Origin: Hermatobates lingyangjiaoensis
Lineage: Eukaryota > Arthropoda > Insecta > Hemiptera > Hermatobatidae
Assembly: GCA_026182355.1 (NCBI GenBank)
Contig: JAPFBL010000003.1
Coordinates: 3,187,001 to 3,251,000, forward strand
Direction of reading: 5' to 3'
Length of the DNA stretch: 64,000 bases
Shown here: positions 21,155 through 32,625 of the stretch, piece after piece
How positions within the stretch are numbered: position 1 is the first letter of the stretch
How the letters are laid out: every line of letters starts with the position of its first letter
Program-made: the position numbers and the translations under genes
Notes under the pieces: generated by a model
What the model saw: only the letters and a program-made list of their open reading frames with translations
Databases searched by the model: none
What the model was told of the DNA's origin: nothing

Positions 21155-21380
21155 ATGAAAAAAGTAGATCACGAGATTTTGACAGATTTACATAGTTTTA
21201 TTCTCCAAACGCCTTTTCTGATTTTTGTCAGTTACGTCAGTATGTTTCTGTGTGTATGGGTGAATAACTAGGGCACATATGCCACACTGTTTGATGTATC
21301 GAAATAATATTTCACACTAAAATAGATCTGATAGTGTAGACTGCCTACTGTATTTGGGTGATTTAGCATCAAGGAAAAGT
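21155..21380. repeat. Family S fragment (reverse orientation relative to 7380)
   Basis: GTAGATCACGAGATTTTGACAGATTTACATAG...GCCTTTTCTGATTTTTG...ATGTTTCTGTGTGTATGGG parallels the start of the copy at 60.33 kb. Confidence 0.6.
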
Positions 21381-21445
21381 AAATTATTTGGCCAAAATTG
21401 ATTTTTAAGTATACATTTTTAAACTTAATATTTTGTAATAGATAT

Positions 21446-21628
21446 TGTCATTCTACAAATATGAGCTTACAATATTACATTAAGAATTACAAAAGTTCAA
21501 CATATAGCAATATTAGAAGCTTTAGGTATCATACTTACCAAGAACGAAACAATAAACTTAATTCCAAACATTTTGGTTAGCATGATAGAAAAACCTGTAA
21601 CTCTTAAAAGAATTGCCTTAAACTTCAT
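21446..21628. repeat. 183-bp direct duplication, second copy
   Basis: See the copy at 20616. Here the open frame continues to about 21740, and a possible acceptor (TTTTGTAATAG) precedes the repeat. Either a duplicated unrecognised exon or two copies of a repeat. A 3:3 ratio of synonymous to nonsynonymous changes is too few to decide. Confidence 0.85.
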
Positions 21629-22774
21629 TGATCCATCAAATTTAAAATATACTAATACAATGCTATCGGAAAGAATAATTAGTGTGAGTATAATTTTACA
21701 ATCAGATGTCCTGAGGAGTCAAAAATTGATGATGAAATAAATAATAATAACAATAATAAGATTCCTATGCAGGGAACTGCATAAACTGCACTTCTGGATG
21801 CTGCGGAAACCTTCGTCTGCATTCCGTTTGAATGCGAGGCAATCGCTCTGAAGAGTATAAAGATTTTTGGCAAATAATTACTATAACCATTAGAATTTTG
21901 ACATATTCTTTAAGGCAATGAAACCAATCAAGTAATTCAATCTATAGATGATCTTCAAAAATAAAAAGTAAAGTAAAGCAAATAAAATGATTAAATTAAT
22001 TACCGATAAATTTAATAATTTATAGTCAATTTAAGATAGTATAATTAATTGTAAACAAATCTCAATTAGTTATCAACGATTTTGATATTATGTGCATTTA
22101 TAGGCCACACCTTGTTTTTATTGTTTTTTAGTACAAAATGGGAAGTTGTCAAATAAAAGTGTTGTAATCAGCCAACATTTTGATTGGCTAAAGAATGCAA
22201 CATTTAAGACTAAAATCTTATGGCAGATATTTGTGCTATAACAAATACTACAAGTATTTGGTACAAATACCAAGTACTTGGTGTATTTAAAAGTTCCTTT
22301 GGGGGGGGGGGGGGGGTACTGAAGCGAGAGAATGGTACTATTTTGACTTAAAATGACAAAAAAACTACTCATTTTGAGCCACCTGTCCGGTGATTAAATG
22401 AACTTAAAATTTTTTACAAGGCATTTTCCAACTGATTTAACTCATTCTTCTGACTTTTGTATCGTCCAATATTTCATGAACTTAAGTATTATAAGAGTAA
22501 TATTACACTAAAAATGGTAAATACTAAGTTCTATCTGTAGTAACATTAGTTATTTATAATAAAGAGCACCTTAATATGAGACAACATACCATCAAAAGGT
22601 TAAAAATCAACAATAACTTTCAAAATTTAAATAATAAAATATAAAACCTTTAGTGCTTAAAGAAATTATTCTACGCTTCGAAAAGAATTAGTTTTCTATA
22701 ATACTCCTTCGACTCCATTGAATCAGCACATATACATATATTCTTCATCACAATTACTAATAAGTACTTATCTT
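21629..22774. other. AT-rich sequence with a 16-G run
   Basis: A G16 homopolymer occupies 22301-22316. The minus-strand open frame at 22118-22372 contains a proline run only because of it. No gene recognised. Confidence 0.6.
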
Positions 22775-22819
22775 CTTCTCGGAAATTGGTTAGGGTTAAT
22801 TATTTGAAATCATCTTTTT

Positions 22820-22859
22820 GTCAACGTTTCGTCTTTATTTTAAGAGATCCTCAGAGCTA
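22820..22859 (-). ncRNA. Hammerhead-like motif, left arm of family 3
   Basis: The minus strand reads CTGAGGA, TCTCTTAAAATAAAGAC, GAA, ACGT, T, GAC. The core and GAA fit. Stem II can form 4 bp (TCTT/AAGA) above an internal loop. Stem I pairing is weak, so this is a tentative call. Confidence 0.45.
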
Positions 22860-23153
22860 GAACCCAAAAACAATGGACATTTATCTTATCTACATCACAT
22901 TCATCATAAAAATTCAAAAATCTTACTTACTTAAGGCTAGCTTCTTAACGTCATGGAGTTATTAATGGTAATATACAATTAATAAATTATTAATTTTATT
23001 AATTGTGTTTCAAGAAATATCACTGAGTAGGAGCACATGTAGTGATAAGATAATTTTTTTGTTGGTTCGGTGGTAGAAGTTTGCCTTAAGTAAGTTTTTT
23101 TAATTTTTATGCTGAATGTGATGTAGATAAGATAAATGTCCATTGTTTTTGGG

Positions 23154-23196
23154 TTCTAGCTCTGAGGATCTCTTAAAATAAAGACGGAACGTTGAC
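23154..23196 (+). ncRNA. Hammerhead-like motif, right arm of family 3
   Basis: Same as the left arm, but the GAA reads GGA (CGGAACGTT), a change in a core adenine expected to inactivate it. Confidence 0.4.
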
Positions 23197-23246
23197 AAAT
23201 AAGTGATTTCAAATAATTAATCGTAACCAAATTCCGAGAAGAAAAG

Positions 23247-23272
<26 letters not shown>

Positions 23273-23277
<5 letters not shown>

Positions 23278-23483
23278 ATTTCACATAAACACGTGAAATA
23301 ATAACAATCAATGATCAAACCACAATAAGAAAATGGGAAATAATGTGATGTAGTGTGATGTGAGTGTAGTGTGATGAAATAATGTGATTCAGAGTTGGGT
23401 TTTTGACTCTGACGAAGACCGCTTGTTACGGTTGAAAGATCTTAGTCTTGATTTCCCATTTTCTTATTGTGGTTTGATCATTG

Positions 23484-23487
<4 letters not shown>
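23273..23487 (+). mobile_element. Family 1 copy F inserted in (TA)n, left arm partly replaced
   Basis: Flanked on both sides by (TA)n (23247-23272 and about 23484-23513). The left arm runs from AAAGATTTCACATAAACACG to AAAATGGGAAA. The ribozyme part of that arm is replaced by an irregular GTGATGTAGT repeat (23340-23390). The right arm is complete. Confidence 0.85.
23405..23447 (+). ncRNA. Hammerhead ribozyme-like motif, copy F, apparently intact
   Basis: GACT, CTGACGA, A(g)ACCG/CGGTT stem II with CTTGTTA loop, GAA, AGATCT, T, AGTC. Identical to copy D across the motif. Confidence 0.65.
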
Positions 23488-23513
<26 letters not shown>

Positions 23514-23514
<1 letters not shown>

Positions 23515-24165
23515 GCTAGGAACTATAGACTAAATTACAACAATTCAATGCAAAAATAATTAATATTTGTGTACAATTTATACCACAACTGACATTATGA
23601 CGACTCACATAGACTGTCCTGAGAGAAGTGTGCTATCACTCTTACAGTGGTGATCAGTTGTGGACAACCTACTGGATACTCTAAATAATCAAGAATATGA
23701 GCTGGCCTTGTTATCACATGAAGAGGAATGTTTGGTGGTACTGACTTTGGGCTTATGCAACATAATGGGTGAAATATGGGTTTAAGAGAAAGATGTGAAA
23801 TAAATCCAAGTAAGAAGAATAAAAGTATGTCTTAAAGACCTCTTTATTAAAAATACTAAACAAGAACTCTCAGAGCTACGCAAAAACATTGTCATCTCTT
23901 TAATTGAAAGATTATCCTGAAAAGACCATGTAACAGATACATTGGCTATAGTATCTGTAAAAGTCCTTAAAATCAATGATTTTCTGATTATAAAAGTAAT
24001 TTTCTGCTGTAAGAAATTATTTATTAGAACATAGGGTCTTAACTAAATTTACATTCTCGTCCTCACAAAATTGTTATTACAGCTATTATAAAACCAATGA
24101 TACTCGTATCATGTGAATGGGTTGTAAAATAAATAGGTCTCCAATTAGCCCTTACCAACTATAAA
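23514..24165. other. No recognised gene
   Basis: The minus-strand open frame 23782-23976 (64 codons) lacks motifs. Nothing else seen. Confidence 0.5.
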
Positions 24166-24307
24166 GATAAGATTAATATTAGAATTAGAAAAAACCGTCA
24201 TACCTCGTAAATTGATATCGGAGATGTTGGAGCTCTTTCGGATCTTGTCCATCTTCGTTCGCAACACCTTACGAGGTATGACGGTTTTTTCTAATTCAAA
24301 TATTAAT
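24166..24307. mobile_element. Short terminal-inverted-repeat element (MITE-like), about 140 bp
   Basis: The left end AAGATTAATATTAGAATTAG, then AAAAAACCGTCATACCTCGTAA, matches the inverse of TTACGAGGTATGACGGTTTT and TTCAAATATTAATCTT at the right. The internal 60 bp on the minus strand has GAAGATGGACAAGATCC, GAA, AGAGCT, C, CAAC, with GTTG upstream. This resembles a hammerhead whose core is damaged. A partial relative lies at 61.54 kb. Confidence 0.75.
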
Positions 24308-24585
24308 CTTACTAACCTCAGTGGTAATAACAATATGCATGCATATAAAGATAAGTGTGACTAGAGATAGCAGGAGCATTAAGAATATATGTGTAATATC
24401 TAACCAGACGTTGTCGTTTAACTATCGCATATGCTAGGTGCAATTAAGAGCATACAAACAGTGCAGTTATGTTGAGGTAGCATAAAATGAAGAACATAAT
24501 TATTTAAGTGGGTTAGACATTTGAGTATTGTTAGGTAACTGGAATAAGGGGTCGGTCATTCATTCCTTATAAAAGAAGAATTCGC

Positions 24586-24707
24586 GAAGATGTGTGCATA
24601 AAACATTGGTGTTGAAGATGTGTGCATAAAACATTGATGTTGAAGATGTGTGCATAAAACATTGATGTTGAAGATGTGTGCATAAAACATTGATGTTGAA
24701 GATGTGC
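24586..24707. repeat. 28-bp minisatellite, about 4.3 copies
   Basis: The unit is GAAGATGTGTGCATAAAACA followed by TTGATGTT. The four full copies are nearly identical (the first has TTGGTGTT), so expansion is recent. Because 28 is not a multiple of three, the minus-strand open frame across it (24560-24838) is unlikely to encode a repeat protein. Confidence 0.92.
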
Positions 24708-26984
24708 TGCAACACATCATTATATGATGTTCCTTGCCACTTTGGCTGTATCACAAAAGTTAAGCGACGGTGAGCATAGGACAATACGACGAGCAGTTGG
24801 CGCCCACTGTCGCTCTCCCAACGATAATGGTTGTCCATTCAAAAATTAGGCACTCTTCGCCCATTGGATAGCACCGTGTCAGGTAAAAAAAAAGGTAAAA
24901 AAGTAATAGCGCCGTTTGCTACAATTGCTAATGCTATATATTGTTGGCAAAAGAGTCCATTGAAGGTCTGTTTATCTTTGAATGGCCTCCCTACCAGACT
25001 ACTGCAGCCTCAACATTACAGAAGAACAGAATATGAAGATGCTAAATTCGACTCCAGACTTAATCAGCTCAACCAATGATCACAAAATGATTGTCTGGTG
25101 GTAAAAGAGATAAAGGGTAGGAAGTAGATAATGTTTATTGGAAAGTACAGCCAAGTATCTTAAACAGAGGTGTTTACTTGAAACTGTTGGTCTGTTCCCA
25201 AAATAGACCTGACAGTAATGATGAGGCCTACCCAGCGCACTTCACAGCTCTACCCTTCACTGGCTTTCATTCAACACACTGTATACTACAGTTATATATA
25301 ACTTAGTGAAATATAAATTACCAGTCACGGACTAGTTGACATATGATTACAGTTACTATGTTTACTTCCACTTAGTCATAGACATTTTCCTCCAGTCTTC
25401 AGTGCATACTTCGGGTGTTGCTCAGCAGTCACTCTAATTTCTTTGAATTTAATCTTAAACGGTTGATTCTACATCCAATGTTTCAATATGTATATGTCTT
25501 GTAGTAACATTTATTGGTGTTAGGACGTCATTAAGGCCACCAATGGAACTGTTGCAGCAGACTTATATAGTAGCAGAAGTAATAACTATAACTCTGATAG
25601 CCCTTTTAAAGTCTATCCCTTTTTCTACTAATTCGGCACAACAACCACACCATTAAGAGCAGTCGGACAAGATTTCAGAACGAGAATTTCTTTTATAAGA
25701 GAAATAAAATTGTGAATACAATAATTACAGAGGAAATTGTTTGTGAAAAAAAATGTTAAATCATTATCTCGATGAATAATTTGAAAGAGGTAGTTGCCAC
25801 AAGAGTTTTATTTCAATAGTTTATTTTAATTGAAAAAGAACTGTCTTAAATATTGACTAAAAGAATAAAATTGATATTTTCTTTAAATAGTGAAAAACAA
25901 CAGTCTTAAGGGGTAGGCAGAAACTGATTTACAACTAAATGAACTAAAAGTATATCCATATTCGAATTCAAATATATTTGACTAAGAATTAAGAATTAAA
26001 ATTCAAAATCAATTAAGTCAATAATTAAGATAGTTATTATAAAAAGGCTAACTTTAAGTGCTGCCTGAATGACCCATAGGTGAAGTAAATAATAACTACA
26101 GGAGCAAGTAACGTAACTAACGTAACTAACTTCTAGCGAAGCAATTAGGAACAGCTATTTAACAACTTGCTTCACGTCAGCGATCTCAAAACTGTCTACC
26201 TGCTGTGGGTCACAGACCTACGCTTGCACCAGTCCCTTTGCCACCTTCGCAACCTTGAGAGGTATAAACACCTTCACCAAGATTATCCAACTACCTGTGC
26301 AGAAAAGGTCCAAGTGTAAAATAATTCTCTTGTTAACCAAGCTATCCACAGGATACTTTTGACATCCAAACTCAAAGTTCTTCCATTGCAGTCATGGCCC
26401 GTGAAGATTTCTTGACTTCCCTGCCACCGGGACTGAGGCTCTCATCAGCACTTCAGACCAGAAAAACCAGGAAACCTACTAAGTGCCATATCACTGCCAG
26501 ACCTCCAGTGTCCTGTGTTTGACAACGTCTGTGTTTATCATGTGTCTACTCTATTTATTACTTCTTGTTTTTGATGTCTCTCGTTTTCTTTTTAGCCGTT
26601 AAACTGGTATTAGCTTCCTTACAGTAATATAACTGTTTTCTAATTTCCTTTGACAAGATAAGGCTAACAATAATGGTTCCAAGCTCAGTCAGCTGTATTG
26701 TCCAGTAAATTTTAAAGCATCTTCTAGATCTCAAGTCCAACTGGCTGGGCATGCTGCCAGTGCTGGCAAGGAAAATGACCAGCAGATGCTGACCCTTCCA
26801 CCAAAACAGATAAATCACAAAAAGGCCGTCCAAGATTGCTTATCCATATATTCTACGTATAAAGAGTGATAAATATATTTTATATAAATGTAAATATTAA
26901 AACTAGCCTTAACTTCCATTCTGAGCATTTTTGATTAAACCACTCCACAATTTCGAAGGCTTCAGTAATTCATAACCAGAGGGC
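24708..26984. other. Mixed-composition DNA, no product recognised
   Basis: 24765-25080 is less AT-rich, with open frames on both strands (24831-25079 plus, 82 codons). I recognise no family in it. A TGGCGCCC at 24798-24805 looks like a retroviral-type primer binding site, but no LTRs flank it. 26150-26520 is also moderately GC-rich without an interpretable frame. Confidence 0.4.
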
Positions 26985-27500
26985 TGTCACTTGGTCCGGT
27001 TCAGTCCCCTCAAAGAACCGTAACTGTGTTCCTGGACCTGGAGCGTGCCTACGACTTGGTGTGGCATAAGGCACTCCTACACAAATTGAAAATTTTTAGT
27101 TTCCCTAAATGTTTTACTGATATTATCCAGTCTCATCCAGGGAAGTGTGCTGAGACCCATCTGTTGTGCTCTGTATGGGACTAAATCCCTCCGTTTTAGT
27201 AAAAGGATATACAAATACTCCATAGGTAGTAAACAGTCTATTTATAACATTGTAATTAGATTAACCATGACATATAGATTTCTGATCTGGTTACCATACG
27301 CAAAAAGCAACAAAATCGCCATGCAAATAGTTCGAAATAAGTACGTACGTCTTATACCTTGGTATGTGAGAAATGTGTATATTCAAAGTGATCTCAGGTT
27401 GGAAATCGTTGAGCAATCCACTATAGATTGGTGACCAATGTGAATCCAAAGCCCTACCTCTTCGGTTATTGCAAGTAAAAACACCAAACTTTTGCTTTTT
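26985..27500 (+). pseudogene. Jockey-like LINE reverse transcriptase relic, internally deleted
   Basis: At about 27020-27125 the plus strand reads VFLDLERAYDLVWHKALLHK, the conserved F-D-x-x-A-F/Y-D-x-V-W block of the LINE reverse transcriptase palm. Near 27140 a GSVL-P-LF-LY-like block appears (VLRPICCALY). The catalytic YADD region is missing. The frame then resumes at LTMTYRFLIWLPYAK, followed by IVRNKYVRLIPWYVRN, equivalent to the P-LTYG-PIW...Q-KCLR-I post-reverse-transcriptase segment. Loss of the active-site block and several frame changes make it dead. Confidence 0.85.
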
Positions 27501-27763
27501 TAAGGTATAGACCAAAGGACCCATCTCTTGATAAAGAAACTCAAAAGATAAATAGAAAAGTTGTCAAGCGCTCGCCACCAAATTCTCTCTTCGAAATACA
27601 GAGGTATAGCAAAAATTAGTGAATAATATAGATGTCAAGATCTGTAAATCAACAAAATAACAATATAGGATTAGATCTACATCACACTCTCTTTAACAAC
27701 TTTTGAAACGCAACTAAATTAATCCGCATGAGCATAACGGGATACTTATTTTAGAGCACAGAT
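27501..27763. other. No recognised feature
   Basis: Decayed sequence following the LINE relic. No frame interpretable. Confidence 0.4.
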
Positions 27764-27847
27764 TTATTTCTTATATTTAGAATTTTTTTCCCAAATATGT
27801 AAAATTAGAATTAATGAAGTAATAATATATTTGAAATGGACCATTAC

Positions 27848-28077
27848 CTTGTCAGTAAGGTGCTGCTGGGCGAGGGAAGCAATGTAGTCGAGGGACACCA
27901 GGCCGGTGTCCTGGGGGTCACACACCTGCAGCAGGCGAGCGTTCCACATGGTGGCATGATGGCTGGGCGCCAGCCCACTACCTGGCGCAGGGCATTCCTT
28001 CGCACGGCACAGTACAAGTCACTAGCATAGCCACGTGCACCACAACTCGCAGCACTGATATAACACTCCACTCCGCG
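27848..28077 (-). CDS. Candidate exon of an unidentified cellular gene
   Basis: This 230-bp block is markedly GC-rich and CpG-containing in an AT-rich region. On the minus strand it is bounded by a TTTGAATTGCAG acceptor at 28078 and an AAG|GTAATG donor at 27848. Two frames are possible. One is open across the whole block (VECYISAASCGARGYASDLY, then VVGWRPAI). The other begins at GCCACCATG (27949), a good Kozak context, and reads MWNARLLQVCDPQDTGLVSL, then DYIASLAQQHLTDK up to the donor, in phase 0. The second contains DPQDTGLVSLDY, which has the spacing of a degenerate EF-hand loop, and I favour it. In that case the upstream part would be 5' UTR. I could not name the gene, and no neighbouring exon was found. 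It could also be a GC-rich transposon fragment. Confidence 0.45.
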
Positions 28078-31000
28078 CTGCAATTCAAACAATAATAATT
28101 AATCTTCAAAGAAAACAGAAACAACCTGTCAATTAATCACTATTGTTCATCGAAGGCTCAAGGTGATAAGTAAACAAATTCTCCAAGAGATTGAACTTAA
28201 ATATATGTTACCAAACCTTTAGGACCCCCATGCCCGAAACAAAACAACACAAATATGAAATCAATCATAACTTTTTAGATCCATTTTATCCCCTGTCTGG
28301 TCAAGCACAAACGCTTGCACTTGAATATAAGCAAACTCGAAAATTAATCAAGCATACTAGATAATATTGGATGAGATTGATTTAAATTTTACGATTTACT
28401 TTCTATTAACCTCTGTGGTCCAAGAAACTTCATTCATTTAAAATAAGCAAATTACTTTTAACACATTAAAAACAAACTTGAGAGAGATATTTACAAAAGA
28501 AGGGCTTGAGTCTCTACCATTTGGGACAGCTGTCAAATTTTACCATGGCCAGAATCACACAAGAAAATTATTAAAGAAGAAACCTCAGCAGATGATTTTA
28601 TCAGACCAGTTCAAAAGTTATGTCTTAAAAATGTCTGTAGTGTATGATAATTTATGAAAAAATAAATTCAGAAGGAAGTACAAAATATAGAAATCAGTCT
28701 GGCCTGAGAATTAAAAGCGATGCTACAGGAATAATGTCAAGAAAAGGTTGCAAGATCTTAATCCTACACCGACTTGACTTACGGATAACAGTTAATTAGT
28801 GAACTACGAGGGTGTTGTGAGTCTATTGCTAGGACCCGACTGTAACAATGGCAATATAGCAGACTGTATGATTAAAGCTATAAAACGACAAACAAACGTA
28901 TGTTATTTTATTAATAATCTACTCAATTTATAATTGTAATACTTTGATAGTAAAAGCAAAGGGTAGTTGTTCATTTTAACTCATTTTATTTGACACAATG
29001 AGCAAACATAACTCGAAGGAGAGCTGATTTTGGAATAGAAGAGACAACAATCATGTGAAAGCTAGCTCCAATGGTTGTTGCTTCAAGAGACTGAACCTTT
29101 TGTGTATTACATCAAACAGCTATATCGCTCTTTATACGGTACTATTTCGCAAGATCTGATGATGAGCTAAGCGCAAGAGATAAGTCATGTATTATTCGAA
29201 TTCGTTTCTAGAATACCTCTCCATGTAATAGTTTAACAAATATTTTTAGAACTAATCTGCAATTGGTTTCGACTTAAATATTCCCAGAGCTAAAAGCTAA
29301 AAGAATTCGAAGACTCTGGTACAGTATCATATATAATTGTATTTATCATCTAACTGTTCAAGGGTTTCAGTATAACCACTTTGAACATTTTTGTCTGTGA
29401 TTTATTTATACTAAGCTTATATATGATGAAATTTATTCTCTAATCCTCCATTTTCACACATTTTTTAAAAAAAAGTATTAAGCGACATACATGTATCAAA
29501 TCTGGACATAGTTTTAAATTGATAAGAGAAATATTACTAGTAATTATAACAAATAATATATATATTATAATATAAAAACCTATTGACAGCAGCATTTAAA
29601 CGTGCAGCCTGCAGGTTAGCCAGTCTTTATCATTTCATAATCATTTTAATTATTAGATTAATTCTAAGTTAATGCTACAACAAATTAGTTAGTCGAAAGT
29701 GTCTATCCTCTTTCAAACCAAAATGTCTTATTAAACCAAAATAATTCGAGATGATTTGATCACAGGAGTCCCATGTATTCAATATTAGTTATTTAGATAT
29801 AAGGCTGCAGGTAAGTAATCTAGGAACAAAAGAGCCAGCTGGCAACAATGTGTCTCCATAAGTGAAACAAAAACATATAGAAAGTAGACAAGCCAACAGT
29901 TTCAATAATTATGCAACCTGAAAAATGATGAAAATAACATCTATAGTTTACTAACCGCAATGGGAAACTAGAATTTCTTTACGCAAAGAGAAAGTCATTA
30001 GTCTGTTTACTATGTGGTTTTGGAAAAAAAAATTACCTTAATGTTACAACAAATTAGTTAATCGAAAGTGTGTCTGTCTGTCTCTCTCTACCCCCCCACT
30101 CCCCCCCCTCTCTCTCTCTCTCCCCTCCTATATATATTATATATATATATATTATATATATAATACTATATTATTAATATTATTTATTATTGAAAATTCT
30201 CTTAAATGTCATTAAAGTAGCTTGAAAGACACATAGTAAAAATTAAAACAAAATTTTGATTTAATAATTAATTACTATATTAATAATTAATTCAATTAAC
30301 TCAATTCCAAAAGTTAACTTTGAAAACTGTTAACTTTGAAAAACTTTAACTGTTTAAAAGTAGTTGCCAAGATTTAAATCTACTTTGTTAGAAGAATACC
30401 TGTAGTCGACTATACTCAACTTAACTATAAGTTAAGTATAAGTTGATTATACAATCAGTCAATTGAATGATTTTATATGTTTTTTTGGAAACGTATTATT
30501 ATACTCTATAAGTTAATTCTATAATACTCTATACTCTATACTACTCTAAAATAAACCTGTTTTGCTCCAGGACAAGAAACAGCTTTCTTAGTTAATGGAA
30601 ACAAATACATCAAGTAGACAAGCAAGAATTTACAGACTTGTACTTATTCTAAGTTGACTTTTACATTAATAGAGCTAAATTCTCAAATTCTCATAATTTT
30701 TGTCGTAACATACAAATTTTAGGTAAATGCTATATGCAAATTGACAACATCCTAATATCAATAGTTTAGAAAAAAAATATATTGAAATGTATAATTAGTA
30801 CAGAAACGAACCATTCATAAGATATAAATAATTTCATTAACAAAAATCTACATAACTTATCCCGCAGTTTTTCTGTTCAATTTCAGTATAACCGGATACA
30901 TTGAATTTCAAAATGTAGCAGATCATATAAACAAGCTTCTAGATTTAGCCTTTAGTCAACATTTTTACGAAAATTTGACCATTTATATAATCAAAAATTC

Positions 31001-31096
31001 AGAATTTCATTTTATTTCAGATATTAAATCAACCCAGTAATGTAACTCACACATTTATTCTTTTCTATAAGACAATCTATTTTTATAATTATTGAA
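28078..31096. other. AT-rich DNA, no gene seen; TC-rich/TA-rich tract at 30070-30165
   Basis: 30070-30165 combines (TC)n, poly-C and (TA)n. GTTACAACAAATTAGTTAGTCGAAAGTGT at 29677-29705 recurs at 30043-30072, a short direct repeat 366 bp apart. The motif TACTCAACTTAACTATAAGTTAAG at 30412-30435 resembles family S-related ends. Confidence 0.55.
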
Positions 31097-32625
31097 TACT
31101 AGCTGATCTACCCGGTGCTGGCCGGAAAACAATTTAACTACAACTCTGATGATAAATTACATATAATGAAAACAATATAAATTTTGTATAGTTCCGTTAG
31201 ACTTAACTTTTTTTCAGAAAAAGAAAATAAATACAGAATTTATATTATAGATTACGCAAAAAAGATATAATCTAACACTGATTATAAATTGCTCACATTG
31301 TTTAATACAATTGGTAGTTGATAGATTATATTAAACTAATTATAAAAAGAATATTTTTCGTTGAACAATACAACAACAAATGCTAAAGGAAGTTTTAGCT
31401 CTAATTATCTATTAAATATGATGACACGTTATTTTAAACCTACAAATCATTTCAATTAGGAGACAGTTAGTTAGTTGATGAGGCTAAACCATACCACATT
31501 TAGATTTTATTCAATAATTTCAAGTTGAGGACTTCACACAGTTTTAAATGTTTAATTAAAATTATATCAGTAAACGAAATGCTTGAGAAAGAATATTTGA
31601 TGAAATATTATTTTTTTATGAAGAATCATTGTGTTTAAACGTGTCAGTTGAGTGCTAAATATTAAATTGTACTTACATTTTACATTATTTATGTCAAGAG
31701 TTATTATGTTAAGAATTATGTTTATACACACAAATACGTACGGTGATTGAGTTTTAAATATGTACATTTTGATTTGAATATTTCTTAATCAATTTTTTAT
31801 GTTGTTATATTCCCTTACAAGTTTTAGTCATTAGACATAGATCTGAACATAAACGTCTTCTAGTTAGACATCATCGATATATAATAAATAACATATCTTT
31901 TTGTCTATATGGAGTAGGGCTGGATACTAATTACTAATAATTTAGTAATAATTAAATATTTTAAACAAACGAACTAATTAATCAGAAATTCATAAGTAAG
32001 CCTTACATCAATTAAGCTTTAACAAAAGACTTTAACTATACTTTATCCAAAAGATTTGAATTATAGTTCAAATACTATCATTATTATTTGTAATACTATT
32101 ATGCATACTTAAAGTTAATAAATTATTATTTAACACATAACTTTTTTTAATGCTTAAAGCAAGTTAAACAAATTAGATAAGAAGGTTATTGGTAAACTAT
32201 TGCTAATAACTAAAGCTTTGTTAACGTTAATAAGAAACCCATATTAAATAAGAATAATTGTCTTTAATATCAATCTGAATACACAGAAATAACATTTCTG
32301 ATACCTGGATGTTTCCAATTGAATAATGCATGTGGAAATATTAGAAGTTGATCATAAAAAATAACCTTCCTGCGGCCACCGTTACCAATTAAAGTCAAAA
32401 TGTAAACAAACAGGTTATACAGCAAACCTTATCTATTATGATATTTTTGGGATATTTGTTCGAAAGCACCTAAAACCACAACTCTGATTTAAAAAAAAAA
32501 ATTCAAAAACCTTCCCGGGGATATACTTAATAATTTCGCAAATTTTCACGTCGATTGGATGTATGGTTTTTGAATCTTTCGAGGTAGAGACAGACACACA
32601 TTCATTTCTTTATCTATAGATATGT
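31097..32625. mobile_element. Candidate old non-autonomous retroelement with ACTAGCTGA...CCCGG start
   Basis: The left end reads ATACTAGCTGATCTACCCGG. The right end contains GCAAATTTTCACGTCGATTGG, a CGAGGTAGAGACAGACACAC block, then TTTATCTATAGATATG. This arrangement is like the ends of a widespread arthropod repeat type that starts ACTAGCTGA-CCCGG and ends with ACAGACAGAC...ATATAGAT. The 1.4 kb between is AT-rich and may be an unrelated insertion. Based on recollection of such repeats only. Confidence 0.4.

Larger units (their letters stand above)
22775..23215. mobile_element. Large foldback element, family 3 (about 440 bp)
   Basis: The arms are near-perfect inverted repeats: CTTCTCGGAAATTGGTTA...AATTATTTGAAATCA at 22775-22812 pairs with TGATTTCAAATAATTAATCG...CCGAGAAG near 23200-23242. 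The ribozyme-like block and the GGACATTTATCTTATCTACATCACATTC block are shared in inverse order, ending in CTTACTTAAGGC. The centre (about 22945-23085) is unique. A (TA)n tract and family 1 copy F follow directly. Confidence 0.8.

Noticed and set aside
24586..24707. CRISPR-like array
   Set aside because: Units are contiguous with no spacers and the window is eukaryotic.
24798..24805. TGGCGCCC, similar to a retroviral primer binding site
   Set aside because: No long terminal repeats, polypurine tract or gag/pol similarity nearby. An 8-base match is expected by chance.
24560..24838. 92-codon repeat protein-like frame
   Set aside because: The repetitive part comes from a 28-bp minisatellite. 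The unit length is not a multiple of three, so a true protein repeat is unlikely.
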